Assembly (NCBI RefSeq): GCF_918698155.1 | Contig: NZ_CAKKLX010000017.1 | Location: 1-64,000 of the forward strand | Direction of reading: 5' to 3' | DNA length: 64,000 nt | Source: Roseomonas sp. CECT 9278 | GTDB lineage: Bacteria; Pseudomonadota; Alphaproteobacteria; Acetobacterales; Acetobacteraceae | Part shown: positions 40,242-48,957 of the stretch, piece after piece | Layout of the letters: each line of letters starts with the position of its first letter | Numbering within the stretch: the stretch's first letter is position 1 | Notes under the pieces: model-generated | Told to the model about the DNA's origin: nothing | The model's input: the letters and a program-made list of their open reading frames with translations, nothing else | Databases searched by the model: none | Translations under genes and position numbers: made by a program

Positions 40242-40865
40242 ATGCCCACCATCGCCTGCCTGCACACCGCCGCGGGCAACCGCGCCGTGTTCGAGGCCGC
40301 CTGCCCCGAAGGCGTGACGCTGACCCACACCATCCGCGAGGACCTGCTGCGCGACGCCGAGGCTGCGGGCGGGCTGACCGACGCCATCACCGCCCGCACC
40401 GCCGCCGCGCTGGAAGCGCTGGCCCAGCCCGGCGTGGATGCCGTGCTGCTGACCTGTTCCACCGTGGGGCCGGGCGCCGCTGCGGCGCGCGCGCCCATCC
40501 CGGTGCTGCGCGTGGATGCGGCGCTGGCCGACGAAGCGACGCGTGGCGGCGGCCTGGTGGTGGCGCTGTGCGCCGTGGAAACCACTGTCGAACCCACCCG
40601 CGCCGTGTTCGCACAGGCCGCGGCCCGCCATGGCGCGAGGCTCGACGTCCGCCTGGTGCCCGATGCCTGGGCGGCGTTCCGCGCCGGCGACGCGGCCGGC
40701 TACCACGCCATCGTGGCCCGCGCCGCCGAGGCCGCCTTTGCCGAGGGCGCGGACCAGGTGGCGCTGGCGCAGGCCAGCATGGCGGGCGCCGCGGCGCTGT
40801 GCACCGGGCGCAAGCCGCTCGCGAGCCCGCCGGTCGGGCTTGCCGCCGCGCTCGCCTCGGCTTGA
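40242..40865 (+). CDS. Aspartate/glutamate (hydantoin) racemase family protein
   Basis: The 207-residue product resembles the Asp/Glu/hydantoin racemase superfamily: MPTIACLHTAAGNRAVFEAA, the first-domain AVLLTCSTVGPGAAAARAPI with the catalytic-type Cys (about 71), RVDAALADEA, and VALAQASMAGAAALCTGRKP in the second domain. In classical members a second Cys sits where Ser appears here (AQASM), so it may be a one-base racemase variant or a decarboxylase- or isomerase-like relative. It opens a plus-strand run with a PuuE-like deacetylase, a cupin and a TTT receptor. Confidence 0.75.
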   Translation: MPTIACLHTAAGNRAVFEAACPEGVTLTHTIREDLLRDAEAAGGLTDAITARTAAALEALAQPGVDAVLLTCSTVGPGAAAARAPIPVLRVDAALADEATRGGGLVVALCAVETTVEPTRAVFAQAAARHGARLDVRLVPDAWAAFRAGDAAGYHAIVARAAEAAFAEGADQVALAQASMAGAAALCTGRKPLASPPVGLAAALASA

Positions 40866-40896
40866 ACCAACGTTGGATGATGGGCAGGCTCTGTGG

Positions 40897-41838
40897 ATGA
40901 GCCAGCCTCCGCATTTACTCGCCGCCGATACCGACTACCCGCGCGACCTCCTGGGCTACGGCCCGCGGCCGCCGGACCCGCAATGGCCCGGCGGTGCGAA
41001 GCTCGCCCTGTCCTTCGTGCTGAACTACGAGGAGGGCGGCGAGAACACCGTCCTGAACGGCGATGCCGGCAGCGAGTTGTACCTGCACGAGGTCCCCGGC
41101 GGATCGCCGGTGCTGGGCGAACGCAACCGCACGGTGGAATCGCAATTCGACTACGGCGCGCGCGCCGGCGTCTGGCGCGTACTGCGCGCCTTCGCGGCGC
41201 ATGGTTTGCCGCTTACGGTCTATGGCGTCGGCCGGGCGCTGGAACTCAACCCGGATGCAGCGCGCGCCTTCGTCGCGGCGGGGCACGAAGTCGCTTCCCA
41301 TGCCTGGCGCTGGATCGACTACCACGGCATGGACGAGGCGACCGAACGCGCCGAGATCGCGAAATGCGTCGCCACCATCGAGCGCCTGTGCGGCGCCCGC
41401 CCGGTCGGCTGGTACACCGGGCGGATCAGCCCGAACACGCGCCGCCTGGTCGCGGAACATGGCGGATTCCTGTACGATTCCGACGCCTATGACGATGACC
41501 TGCCGCATTACGTGACGGTGGCGGGCAAGGCGCACCTCGTCATCCCGTACACGCTCGACAACAACGACATGAAGTACGCGGTGCCGCCCGGTTTCGGCGA
41601 TCCCGCGGGCTGGGAACGGCACCTGACCGATGCCTTCGACGTGCTGCTCGCCGAAGGGCGCGCCGGCGCGCCGAAGATGATGTCGGTCGGTCTGCATTGC
41701 CGCCTGGTCGGCCGGCCCGGGCGTGCCGCGGCGCTGCAGCGTTTCCTCGCGCGCGCGGCGCGGGAGAAGGACGTCTGGGTCTGCCGCCGCGCCGATATCG
41801 CCCGCCATTGGTGGGCCACCCACCCGCCGCAACCGTAA
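40897..41838 (+). CDS. PuuE-type polysaccharide deacetylase / allantoinase-like
   Basis: The 313-residue product is of the NodB/PuuE allantoinase branch of carbohydrate esterase 4. SFVLNYEEGGENTVLNGD near residue 38 is the PuuE hallmark, followed by RAGVWRVLRAFAAHGLPLTV, GHEVASHAWRWIDYHGM (the metal His pair) and GWYTGRISPNTRRLVAEHGG. PuuE members hydrolyse allantoin or act on related ureido compounds, so the substrate may be a ureide or hydantoin. The ATG at 40897 gives MSQPPHLLAADTDYPRDLLG; it starts 31 bp after the racemase stop and is followed, 10 bp later, by the cupin gene. Confidence 0.88.
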   Translation: MSQPPHLLAADTDYPRDLLGYGPRPPDPQWPGGAKLALSFVLNYEEGGENTVLNGDAGSELYLHEVPGGSPVLGERNRTVESQFDYGARAGVWRVLRAFAAHGLPLTVYGVGRALELNPDAARAFVAAGHEVASHAWRWIDYHGMDEATERAEIAKCVATIERLCGARPVGWYTGRISPNTRRLVAEHGGFLYDSDAYDDDLPHYVTVAGKAHLVIPYTLDNNDMKYAVPPGFGDPAGWERHLTDAFDVLLAEGRAGAPKMMSVGLHCRLVGRPGRAAALQRFLARAAREKDVWVCRRADIARHWWATHPPQP

Positions 41839-41848
41839 GGGGGCCGCC

Positions 41849-42163
41849 ATGTCCTACGCGCTCGAGAGCCGCGAACTGATCGCAGAGGCACCGGGGCTGC
41901 GCATGCAGATCCTGACCCTCGCGGCGGGCCAGGAAGTGCCCTGGCATTGGCACAGCGAGGTGACCGACACCTTCTGGTGCATGGAGGGACCCGTGGTGAT
42001 CGAGACACGCGCGCCGAGCGAGAGGGTCGAGCTCGCGCCCGGGCAGATGTTCGCGGTGCCGTCGAAGCGCGCGCATCGGGTGACCGGCAAGGATGGTGGG
42101 CGCTGCCGCTTCGCCATCCTGCAAGGTGTCGGAACCTACGACTTCAAGCCGGTGGGCGCGTGA
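41849..42163 (+). CDS. Cupin domain protein
   Basis: The 104-residue product has the single cupin barrel: GQEVPWHWHSEVTDTFWCMEG with the HxH-E metal ligands, then LAPGQMFAVPSKRAHRV with the last His. It probably binds a metal. The start follows AAGGGGG. It overlaps the next receptor gene at TGATG. Such cupins accompany enzymes of small-molecule catabolism; here the neighbours point to ureide-like substrates. Confidence 0.85.
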   Translation: MSYALESRELIAEAPGLRMQILTLAAGQEVPWHWHSEVTDTFWCMEGPVVIETRAPSERVELAPGQMFAVPSKRAHRVTGKDGGRCRFAILQGVGTYDFKPVGA

Positions 42164-43122
42164 TGCGCCGCCGCAGCGTGCTGGCGCTTCCGCTGTTGCT
42201 CTCCGCGCGGGGCGCGTCGGCGCAGGATGGTCGCCGGCTTGAGCTGATCGTCCCTTATCCGCCCGGCGGCGGCAATGACATCGGGGCGCGGGCGCTGGCA
42301 CCCGTGCTCGAACGCGAGCTGGGCATGGCGGTGGTGGTGCTGAACCGTCCGGGTGCCGGCAGCCAGATCGGCATGGCGCAGGTCGCGCGCGCCCGACCGG
42401 ATGGGCTGACGATCGCCTACGGGCTTTGGCCGCAGACGACCACGCTCTACCTCGACGCCTCGCGCCAGGCGGGGTTCACGCGGGACAGCTTCACGCCGCT
42501 TGCCCTGCATGTCACCGACCCCGGCGCGATCGTGGTGCGCACCGACAGCCCGCTGCGCAGCCTGGCCGACATGGTCGCCACCGCGCGGGCGCGGCCGGAT
42601 GACTTCCGGATGTCGGATAACGGGCAACTCGGGCATGAACACCTGGCGTCGATCCAGCTCCAGCGCATGGCGGGGCTGCGCTTCAACCAGGTGCATTTCA
42701 ACGGGGCCGGGCCGGCGCTGACGGCGCTGCTGGGCGGCCAGACGGAAGCGGCGATCTTCGCCGTCGGCACCGCCAGCGCGCAGATGCGCCAGGGGACGAT
42801 GCGGGCACTCGCGGTGCTGTCGGACTCCGAAAGCCCGTTCCTGCCCGGCGTGCCCACCGCGCGCGCGCAGGGCTTCGACATCGTCGCAGGGTCGACGCGT
42901 GCCTTCGTCGGCCCCGCCGGGCTGCCGCCGGAGGTGCGCGATCGCCTGGCCGGCGCGCTGGAGCGCGCCATCAGGTCGCCGGAGCACGAGGAGCGCATGC
43001 GCGCCCTCTCGATCCCGATCACCTTCCGCAATGCCGAGGCCTTCGCCGCCTATTGGGCGGAGGAGGAACGCGTGCTCCGGCCGTTGATCGAAAGCCTGGC
43101 CCGCGACGCGCGATCACAATGA
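42163..43122 (+). CDS. TTT-family substrate-binding protein (Bug family)
   Basis: The 319-residue receptor has an N-terminal signal (MRRRSVLALPLLLSARGASA), then LELIVPYPPGGGNDIGARAL, VLNRPGAGSQIGMAQVARA and VHFNGAGPALTALLGGQTE, the usual Bug pattern. A GTG codon directly before the ATG (GTGATG) is an alternative start. It is coupled to the cupin gene by a TGATG overlap and is the last member of the racemase-PuuE-cupin set. No permease subunit is nearby. Its stop faces a converging TTT receptor gene 48 bp away. Confidence 0.9.
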   Translation: MRRRSVLALPLLLSARGASAQDGRRLELIVPYPPGGGNDIGARALAPVLERELGMAVVVLNRPGAGSQIGMAQVARARPDGLTIAYGLWPQTTTLYLDASRQAGFTRDSFTPLALHVTDPGAIVVRTDSPLRSLADMVATARARPDDFRMSDNGQLGHEHLASIQLQRMAGLRFNQVHFNGAGPALTALLGGQTEAAIFAVGTASAQMRQGTMRALAVLSDSESPFLPGVPTARAQGFDIVAGSTRAFVGPAGLPPEVRDRLAGALERAIRSPEHEERMRALSIPITFRNAEAFAAYWAEEERVLRPLIESLARDARSQ

Positions 43123-43123
43123 C

Positions 43124-43156
43124 CCGCCGCCGCGCGCCATGGGCGCGGGGCGGCGG
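43124..43156. terminator. GC hairpin between convergent receptor genes
   Basis: CCGCCGC-CGCGC (43124-43136) can pair with GCGCGGGGCGGCGG (43143-43156) with a small bulge. It lies between the two convergent TTT receptor stops and can terminate both directions. There is no U-run. Confidence 0.45.
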
Positions 43157-43170
43157 CACCGCCGTGCCGT

Positions 43171-44139
43171 TCATTCGATCTTCTCGATGCGGTTCTGCTC
43201 CACCACCGCGCGCCACAGTGCGATCTCGCTGCGGACATGGTCGCCGAAGCGCGCCGGCGTCCCGCCCTCGGGCCGCACACCCAGGCCGCGCAGACGCGCC
43301 TGCACGTCAGTATCCGCACTGGCCTCGTTGAGGATGCGGTTGAGGCCGGCCACGATGTTCGCCGGCGTGCCGCGCGGCGCCATGTAGCCGAACCAGGGTT
43401 CGACCACGATGTTCGGGATGCCGGCCTCGGCGAAGGTCGGGATGTTGGGCAGGGAGGGGTCGCGCTCGCGCCCCGTCACGGCGATGGCGCGGATCTGGCC
43501 GGCGCGGATCGCCTGGATCTTGGTCGGGATGTTCTCGATCATCACCTGCACTTGGTTGGCCAGCAGCGCCTGCAGCGCCGGCGCGCCGCCGCGGAAGGGC
43601 ACATGGACCATCGCGGTGCCGAGCCGCCCGTTGATCAGTTCCGGCGTCAGGTGGTTCGACGACCCGAAGCCGGAGGAACCGTAGTTCACCCGAGAGCCAT
43701 TCGCCCGCGCCCAGGCGATGAATTCCGCCAGCGTCGTGGCCGGCACCGACGGGTGCACGGCCACCACGTTCATCACGCTGCCGCTCCAGAACACCGGCAC
43801 CAGGTCGCGCTCGATGTCGTAGGGCATGCGGGCATAGATCGCGGGGTTGATGGCGCAATTGCCGATGGTGCAGGCGCCGAGCGTGTAGCCATCGGGCGCG
43901 CTGCGCGCCGCGGCCTCCATGCCGATGTTGCCGTTGGCGCCGGAGCGGTTCTCGACCACCCAGGGATGCGGCGAGGACCGGCTGATCCGATCCACCAGGA
44001 TGCGCGCCACCAGGTCGGTCGACCCGCCGGGCGGGAAGGGCAGGATGATGCGGACCGGCCGGTCAGGCACCCAGTCCTGGGCAGTGGCGGGCGAGGCGAT
44101 GAATCCCGCGATGAGCGCGAGTACGATCCGGCGCAGCAT
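43171..44139 (-). CDS. TTT-family substrate-binding protein (Bug family)
   Basis: The 322-residue periplasmic receptor has signal peptide MLRRIVLALIAGFIASPATA, then RPVRIILPFPPGGSTDLVAR, VVENRSGANGNIGMEAAARS and MVHVPFRGGAPALQALLANQ. It converges on the receptor at 42163 across a 48-bp hairpin. Apparently monocistronic: upstream (44140-44242) holds no gene I can recognise before the leuA leader region. The ligand is unknown. Confidence 0.92.
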   Translation of the reverse strand: MLRRIVLALIAGFIASPATAQDWVPDRPVRIILPFPPGGSTDLVARILVDRISRSSPHPWVVENRSGANGNIGMEAAARSAPDGYTLGACTIGNCAINPAIYARMPYDIERDLVPVFWSGSVMNVVAVHPSVPATTLAEFIAWARANGSRVNYGSSGFGSSNHLTPELINGRLGTAMVHVPFRGGAPALQALLANQVQVMIENIPTKIQAIRAGQIRAIAVTGRERDPSLPNIPTFAEAGIPNIVVEPWFGYMAPRGTPANIVAGLNRILNEASADTDVQARLRGLGVRPEGGTPARFGDHVRSEIALWRAVVEQNRIEKIE

Positions 44140-44242
44140 GGCTTCCTCCGTTTATGTTTGTCGGCAGCCTGCCCGGCCCGGCGCGGGGCGGCAACATCGA
44201 CGCTTGCGACCGGCCGGCGCCGACCGTAATCTCCGGCCCGCG

Positions 44243-44353
44243 ATGACCATGCGCGCCCTCCCGGCCGGCCTGATCGCGGGGCGTCCCGCCCCGGCCACTG
44301 CGCGCGCGCCGCTCGGGCTCCTGCTCCTTCGACTTAATCGCCCCTGGGCGTGA
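44243..44353 (+). CDS. Putative leuA leader peptide (attenuator ORF)
   Basis: A 36-residue frame (a second ATG two codons in) ends ARAPLGLLLLRLNRPWA. Six leucines in eight residues, then a stop, is the classical leu leader pattern, where stalling at Leu codons signals low leucyl-tRNA. The frame ends 89 bp before leuA. The stop codon lies in a 5-bp hairpin (GGGCG-TGA-CGCCC, 44346-44358), and CCCCTG (about 44342) can instead pair with CAGGGG (about 44376), giving mutually exclusive structures. No U-run follows. Confidence 0.6.
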   Translation: MTMRALPAGLIAGRPAPATARAPLGLLLLRLNRPWA

Positions 44354-44442
44354 CGCCCGGCTGACCACGGCCGGACATCGCTCAGGGGAACCTGGGTCCG
44401 AACGCGCACATCCACAGCATCGCCACACAGGGAATGCCTGAC

Positions 44443-46023
44443 ATGGCCATCAACCATCCCTCCTTCGGCAATCTGGCCGACGACCGGATCATCATTTTCG
44501 ACACCACCCTGCGGGACGGCGAACAGTCGCCGGGCTTCTCGATGAACCTCGAGGAGAAGCTGCGCATGGCGGAGGCGCTGCACGAACTGGGCGCCGACGT
44601 GCTGGAAGCCGGCTTCGCCATCGCCAGCCCCGGCGATTTCGACTCCGTGCAGTCGATCGCGAAGCGCTTCGCCAAGGACGGGCCGGTCGTGGCCAGCCTG
44701 TCGCGCGCCAATACCGCCGACATCATGGCCTCGGCCGAGGCGACGAAGCCGGCGGCGCGGCCGCGCATCCATATCGTGCTCGCGACCTCCGACCTGCACA
44801 TGAAGGTCAAGCTGCGCATGACGCGGGAGGAGGTGCTGGCGCGCATCACCGAAAGCGTGACACTGGCCCGCAACCACGCCGCCGACGTGGAATGGTCGGC
44901 CGAGGACGGCTCGCGCTCCGACCTCGACTTCCTGTGCCGCTGCGTCGAGGCCGCGATCAAGGCCGGCGCGACCACGATCAACATCCCCGATACGGTCGGC
45001 TATTCGCTGCCGGCCGATATGGGCCTGATCTTCTCGACCCTGATGACCAAGGTGCCGGGTGCGGACAAGGTCATCTTCTCGACCCACAACCACAATGATT
45101 TGGGCCTGGCGGTGGCGAACACGCTGGCGGCCATCCAGGCCGGCGCCCGCCAGGTGGAATGCACCATCAACGGCATCGGCGAACGGGCCGGCAATGCCAG
45201 CCTTGAGGAAGTGGCGATGGCGCTGCGCACGCGCCACGACGCGCTGGGCGCGACCACCGGTGTGACGTCCCAGCGCATCCTGCGGACCTCCAAGCTGCTG
45301 GCGACGATCACCGGCTTCGACGTGCAGCCCAACAAGGCGATCGTCGGCCGCAACGCCTTCGCGCATGAATCCGGCATCCACCAGGATGGCGTGCTGAAGG
45401 ATGCCTCGACCTACGAGATCATGACGCCGGAATCCGTGGGCTGGACCACGAACAGCATCGTTCTCGGCAAGCATTCCGGCCGTGCCGCCTTCCGCGACCG
45501 GCTCAAGACGCTGGGCTACGAGGTCGGCGACAACCAGCTGAACGATGCCTTCAAGCGCTTCAAGGACCTCGCGGACCGCAAGAAGGTCGTCTACGACGAG
45601 GACATCGCCGCGCTGGTGGATGACGAGGTCGGGCGCGCCAATGAACGCATCCGCCTGACCGGGCTGAATGTCTCGACCGGCATGGGCACCAAGCCGATGG
45701 CGACCGTCGCGATCGAGGTCGATGGCGTGCGCGCCGACGGCATGGCGACCGGCGACGGCGGCGTGGATGCGACCTTCGCCGCCCTGCGCCAGGCCTTCCC
45801 GCATGAGGTGACGCTCAAGCTTTACGCCGTGCAGGCCGTGACCAGCGGCACCGACGCGCAGGCGCGCGTCACGGTGCGGCTCGAGGAAGCCGGCAAGATG
45901 GTGGACGGGCAGGGGGCGGATACCGACACCATCGTCGCCTCGGCCCGCGCCTATGTGCATGCGCTCAACAAGCTGCTGGTGAAGCGCGAGCGGACCGAGC
46001 CGCCGATCGTGCTGCGGGCCTGA
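44443..46023 (+). CDS. leuA: 2-isopropylmalate synthase
   Basis: LeuA condenses acetyl-CoA with 2-ketoisovalerate, the committed step of leucine synthesis. The product is 526 residues from the ATG at 44443, preferred over one at 44434 because AGGGA abuts that earlier ATG. It has the HMGL-type barrel (RIIIFDTTLRDGEQSPGFSM, TINIPDTVGYSLPADMG, FSTHNHNDLGLAVANTLAA) and, after GRNAFAHESGIHQDGVLK, the regulatory LeuA dimer domain (about 390-520). It ends in a TGATG overlap with a small secreted-protein gene. Confidence 0.97.
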   Translation: MAINHPSFGNLADDRIIIFDTTLRDGEQSPGFSMNLEEKLRMAEALHELGADVLEAGFAIASPGDFDSVQSIAKRFAKDGPVVASLSRANTADIMASAEATKPAARPRIHIVLATSDLHMKVKLRMTREEVLARITESVTLARNHAADVEWSAEDGSRSDLDFLCRCVEAAIKAGATTINIPDTVGYSLPADMGLIFSTLMTKVPGADKVIFSTHNHNDLGLAVANTLAAIQAGARQVECTINGIGERAGNASLEEVAMALRTRHDALGATTGVTSQRILRTSKLLATITGFDVQPNKAIVGRNAFAHESGIHQDGVLKDASTYEIMTPESVGWTTNSIVLGKHSGRAAFRDRLKTLGYEVGDNQLNDAFKRFKDLADRKKVVYDEDIAALVDDEVGRANERIRLTGLNVSTGMGTKPMATVAIEVDGVRADGMATGDGGVDATFAALRQAFPHEVTLKLYAVQAVTSGTDAQARVTVRLEEAGKMVDGQGADTDTIVASARAYVHALNKLLVKRERTEPPIVLRA

Positions 46024-46268
46024 TGCGGCGCCGCGCGGTCCTGCCGGGGATGCTCCTGGCCGGGGCCGCGCGGGCCCAGGCGCCGATCGGCACGGCGCGG
46101 ATGGAACAGGACGGGACGATCGTGGTCGACCTGGTCGCCCGGGAGGGCGCGGCCGTTGGTCATGGACGTCTGGTCTACCCGCCCGGGCATCCCGACCATG
46201 GCATGATCCTCCGCCACCTGGGCGGATTGCGCCCCGGCGAGGTCAAGCCGGTGCCGCCCTTTCCCTGA
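46023..46268 (+). CDS. Small putative secreted protein downstream of leuA
   Basis: The 81-residue product overlaps the leuA stop by one base. It begins with a Tat/Sec-like signal (MRRRAVLPGMLLAGAARAQA, cleavage near 19-20), then a short soluble region with VVDLVAREGAAVGHGRLVYP and PDHGMILRHLGGL. No family recognised. The overlap suggests cotranscription with leuA, but no leucine-related role is evident. The next 146 bp before mreB hold no gene; a G-run/C-run hairpin lies at 46313-46331. Confidence 0.65.
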   Translation: MRRRAVLPGMLLAGAARAQAPIGTARMEQDGTIVVDLVAREGAAVGHGRLVYPPGHPDHGMILRHLGGLRPGEVKPVPPFP

Positions 46269-46357
46269 CCGGTCCGGCCGATCCGGGGGAATCCGTCTTG
46301 AGCCCCGGCCCAGGGGGGGGTAAAGCCCCCCGTCCTCTCAAGCCCCATCAGTCGTGA

Positions 46358-47458
<1,101 letters not shown>

Positions 47459-47522
47459 TGGCATCCCTGAGCCGGCGCACCTTGCCGGCCGGGGATTGGG
47501 CAGGCAGGGGGATCGAGCGCGC

Positions 47523-48389
47523 GTGATCCGGCTGAGCATTCCGCTCCGGCAGGCCCTGGCGCGGCTGTCGCTGCCGCTGATGATCGCGGCTGCCTTCGGC
47601 GTCATGCTGCTGGGCAAGGCCGATGCGCTGCTGGCCGAACGGCTGCGCAGCCATCTGGCCGACGCGTTGTCACCCATCTACGCCGCGCTGGCCGAACCGA
47701 TGGGCGCGGTGCGCAACCTGGTGGAGGAAGTCCAGGACCTCTCGCAGCTGCGCCAGGACAACGCCGTCCTGCGCGAGGAGAACGAGCGTCTTCGCCGCTG
47801 GCAGGCGGCGGCGCTGGCGCTCGAATCCGAGAACGAATTGCTGCGGCGCCAGCTGAACTTCCTGCCGGAGGCCGCGCCCGCCTTCGTGACCGCCCGCGTG
47901 GTCGCGGATGGCGGCGGCACCTATGCACGCGCCGTGCTGCTGGCGACGGGGCCGCAGCACGCGATCCGGAAGGGCCAGGTGGCGCTGGACGAACGCGGCT
48001 TCGTCGGGCGGGTGACCGAGGTCGGCAGCCGGTCCGCGCGCGTCCTGCTCGCGACCGACATGAACAGCCGTATCCCGATCACCCTCGAATCGAGCCGCGC
48101 CCGGGCGATCATGGCCGGCAGCAACGGCGCCCGGCCGCGCCTGTCGCATTGGCCCGAGGGCGTCATGCCGGTCGAGGGCGAGCGCATCGTCACCAGCGCC
48201 GAGGCCGGTGCCTTCCCGGCCGGCCTGCCGGTCGGGGTGGTGCGCGTCTCGCCGCAGGGCGCGCCCGAGGTGGAGTTGTTCGCGAGGCTCGATCGCCTGG
48301 ATGCGGTGCGGTTGTTCGACTACGGGCTGCGCGGGATCCTGCCGCCGGAATCCGTGACGCGGCCCGAACCGCGTCCCGGCCGGCGCTGA
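47523..48389 (+). CDS. mreC: Rod-shape protein MreC
   Basis: MreC is a bitopic protein that positions PBP2 and activates it. The product (288 residues from the GTG at 47523, which has AGGGGGAT upstream) has an N-terminal membrane helix (about 15-35), a coiled coil (about 64-105, with NAVLREENERLRRW), and the MreC beta domain with ARVVADGGGTYARAVLLATG and GRVTEVGSRSARVLLATDMN. Pro-rich C-terminus. It starts 64 bp after mreB and is followed 10 bp on by mreD. Confidence 0.93.
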   Translation: MIRLSIPLRQALARLSLPLMIAAAFGVMLLGKADALLAERLRSHLADALSPIYAALAEPMGAVRNLVEEVQDLSQLRQDNAVLREENERLRRWQAAALALESENELLRRQLNFLPEAAPAFVTARVVADGGGTYARAVLLATGPQHAIRKGQVALDERGFVGRVTEVGSRSARVLLATDMNSRIPITLESSRARAIMAGSNGARPRLSHWPEGVMPVEGERIVTSAEAGAFPAGLPVGVVRVSPQGAPEVELFARLDRLDAVRLFDYGLRGILPPESVTRPEPRPGRR

Positions 48390-48399
48390 CGCCGGCGCC

Positions 48400-48957
48400 A
48401 TGGCGAGCCCACCCTTCCGCCCGCCCCAGGGCCGGCCGGCCCCGGCCCCCGGCTTCCTGCGCCGGCTCGATGCCTTCGCACGGCTGGCCTTCCCGGGCTT
48501 TTCCACGGGATTCCTGATGGTGCTGGCGGCCGCGCCGGTCAGCCTGCCCTCGCCGGTCTTCGCCGCGGCGCTGCCCTGCGTGTTCTTCTGGTCGGTGTTC
48601 CGTCCCGCGGCGATGTCGCCGCCGGTGATCTTCGGGCTCGGCCTGTTGCTGGATCTGCTGACCCTGGCGCCGCTGGGTGCCGGCGTGTTGGTGCTGCTGG
48701 CGGTGCATGGTGCGGCCCTGCGGTTCCGGCGCTTCCTTGCACGGCAATCCTTTCTCGCGGTGTGGCTCGCCTTCTGCGGGGCGGCGCTGGTCGCGGCCGC
48801 GCTGTTCTGGGGACTGCAGGCACTGCTGGCCTTGCGGCTGCCGCCCTTTGCGCCGGCGCTCCATGCGGCCCTGCTGTCGGCCGGGCTCTATCCGGCGGTC
48901 GCCCTTGTGCTGGCCCGGGCGCATGAGGCGATGCGCCACGCGGAGACGGCGCCATGA
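48400..48957 (+). CDS. mreD: Rod-shape protein MreD
   Basis: The 185-residue integral membrane protein has about five to six hydrophobic segments (starting near residue 34) and PVIFGLGLLLDLLTLAPLGA, the D-LxxxPLG pattern typical of MreD. It completes the MreBCD complex. Its stop overlaps the mrdA start (ATGA). Confidence 0.9.
   Translation: MASPPFRPPQGRPAPAPGFLRRLDAFARLAFPGFSTGFLMVLAAAPVSLPSPVFAAALPCVFFWSVFRPAAMSPPVIFGLGLLLDLLTLAPLGAGVLVLLAVHGAALRFRRFLARQSFLAVWLAFCGAALVAAALFWGLQALLALRLPPFAPALHAALLSAGLYPAVALVLARAHEAMRHAETAP

Noticed and set aside
46313-46331. G-run/C-run hairpin before mreB
   Set aside because: No U-run and only homopolymer pairing; could be a leuA-operon terminator but the support is too weak to call.
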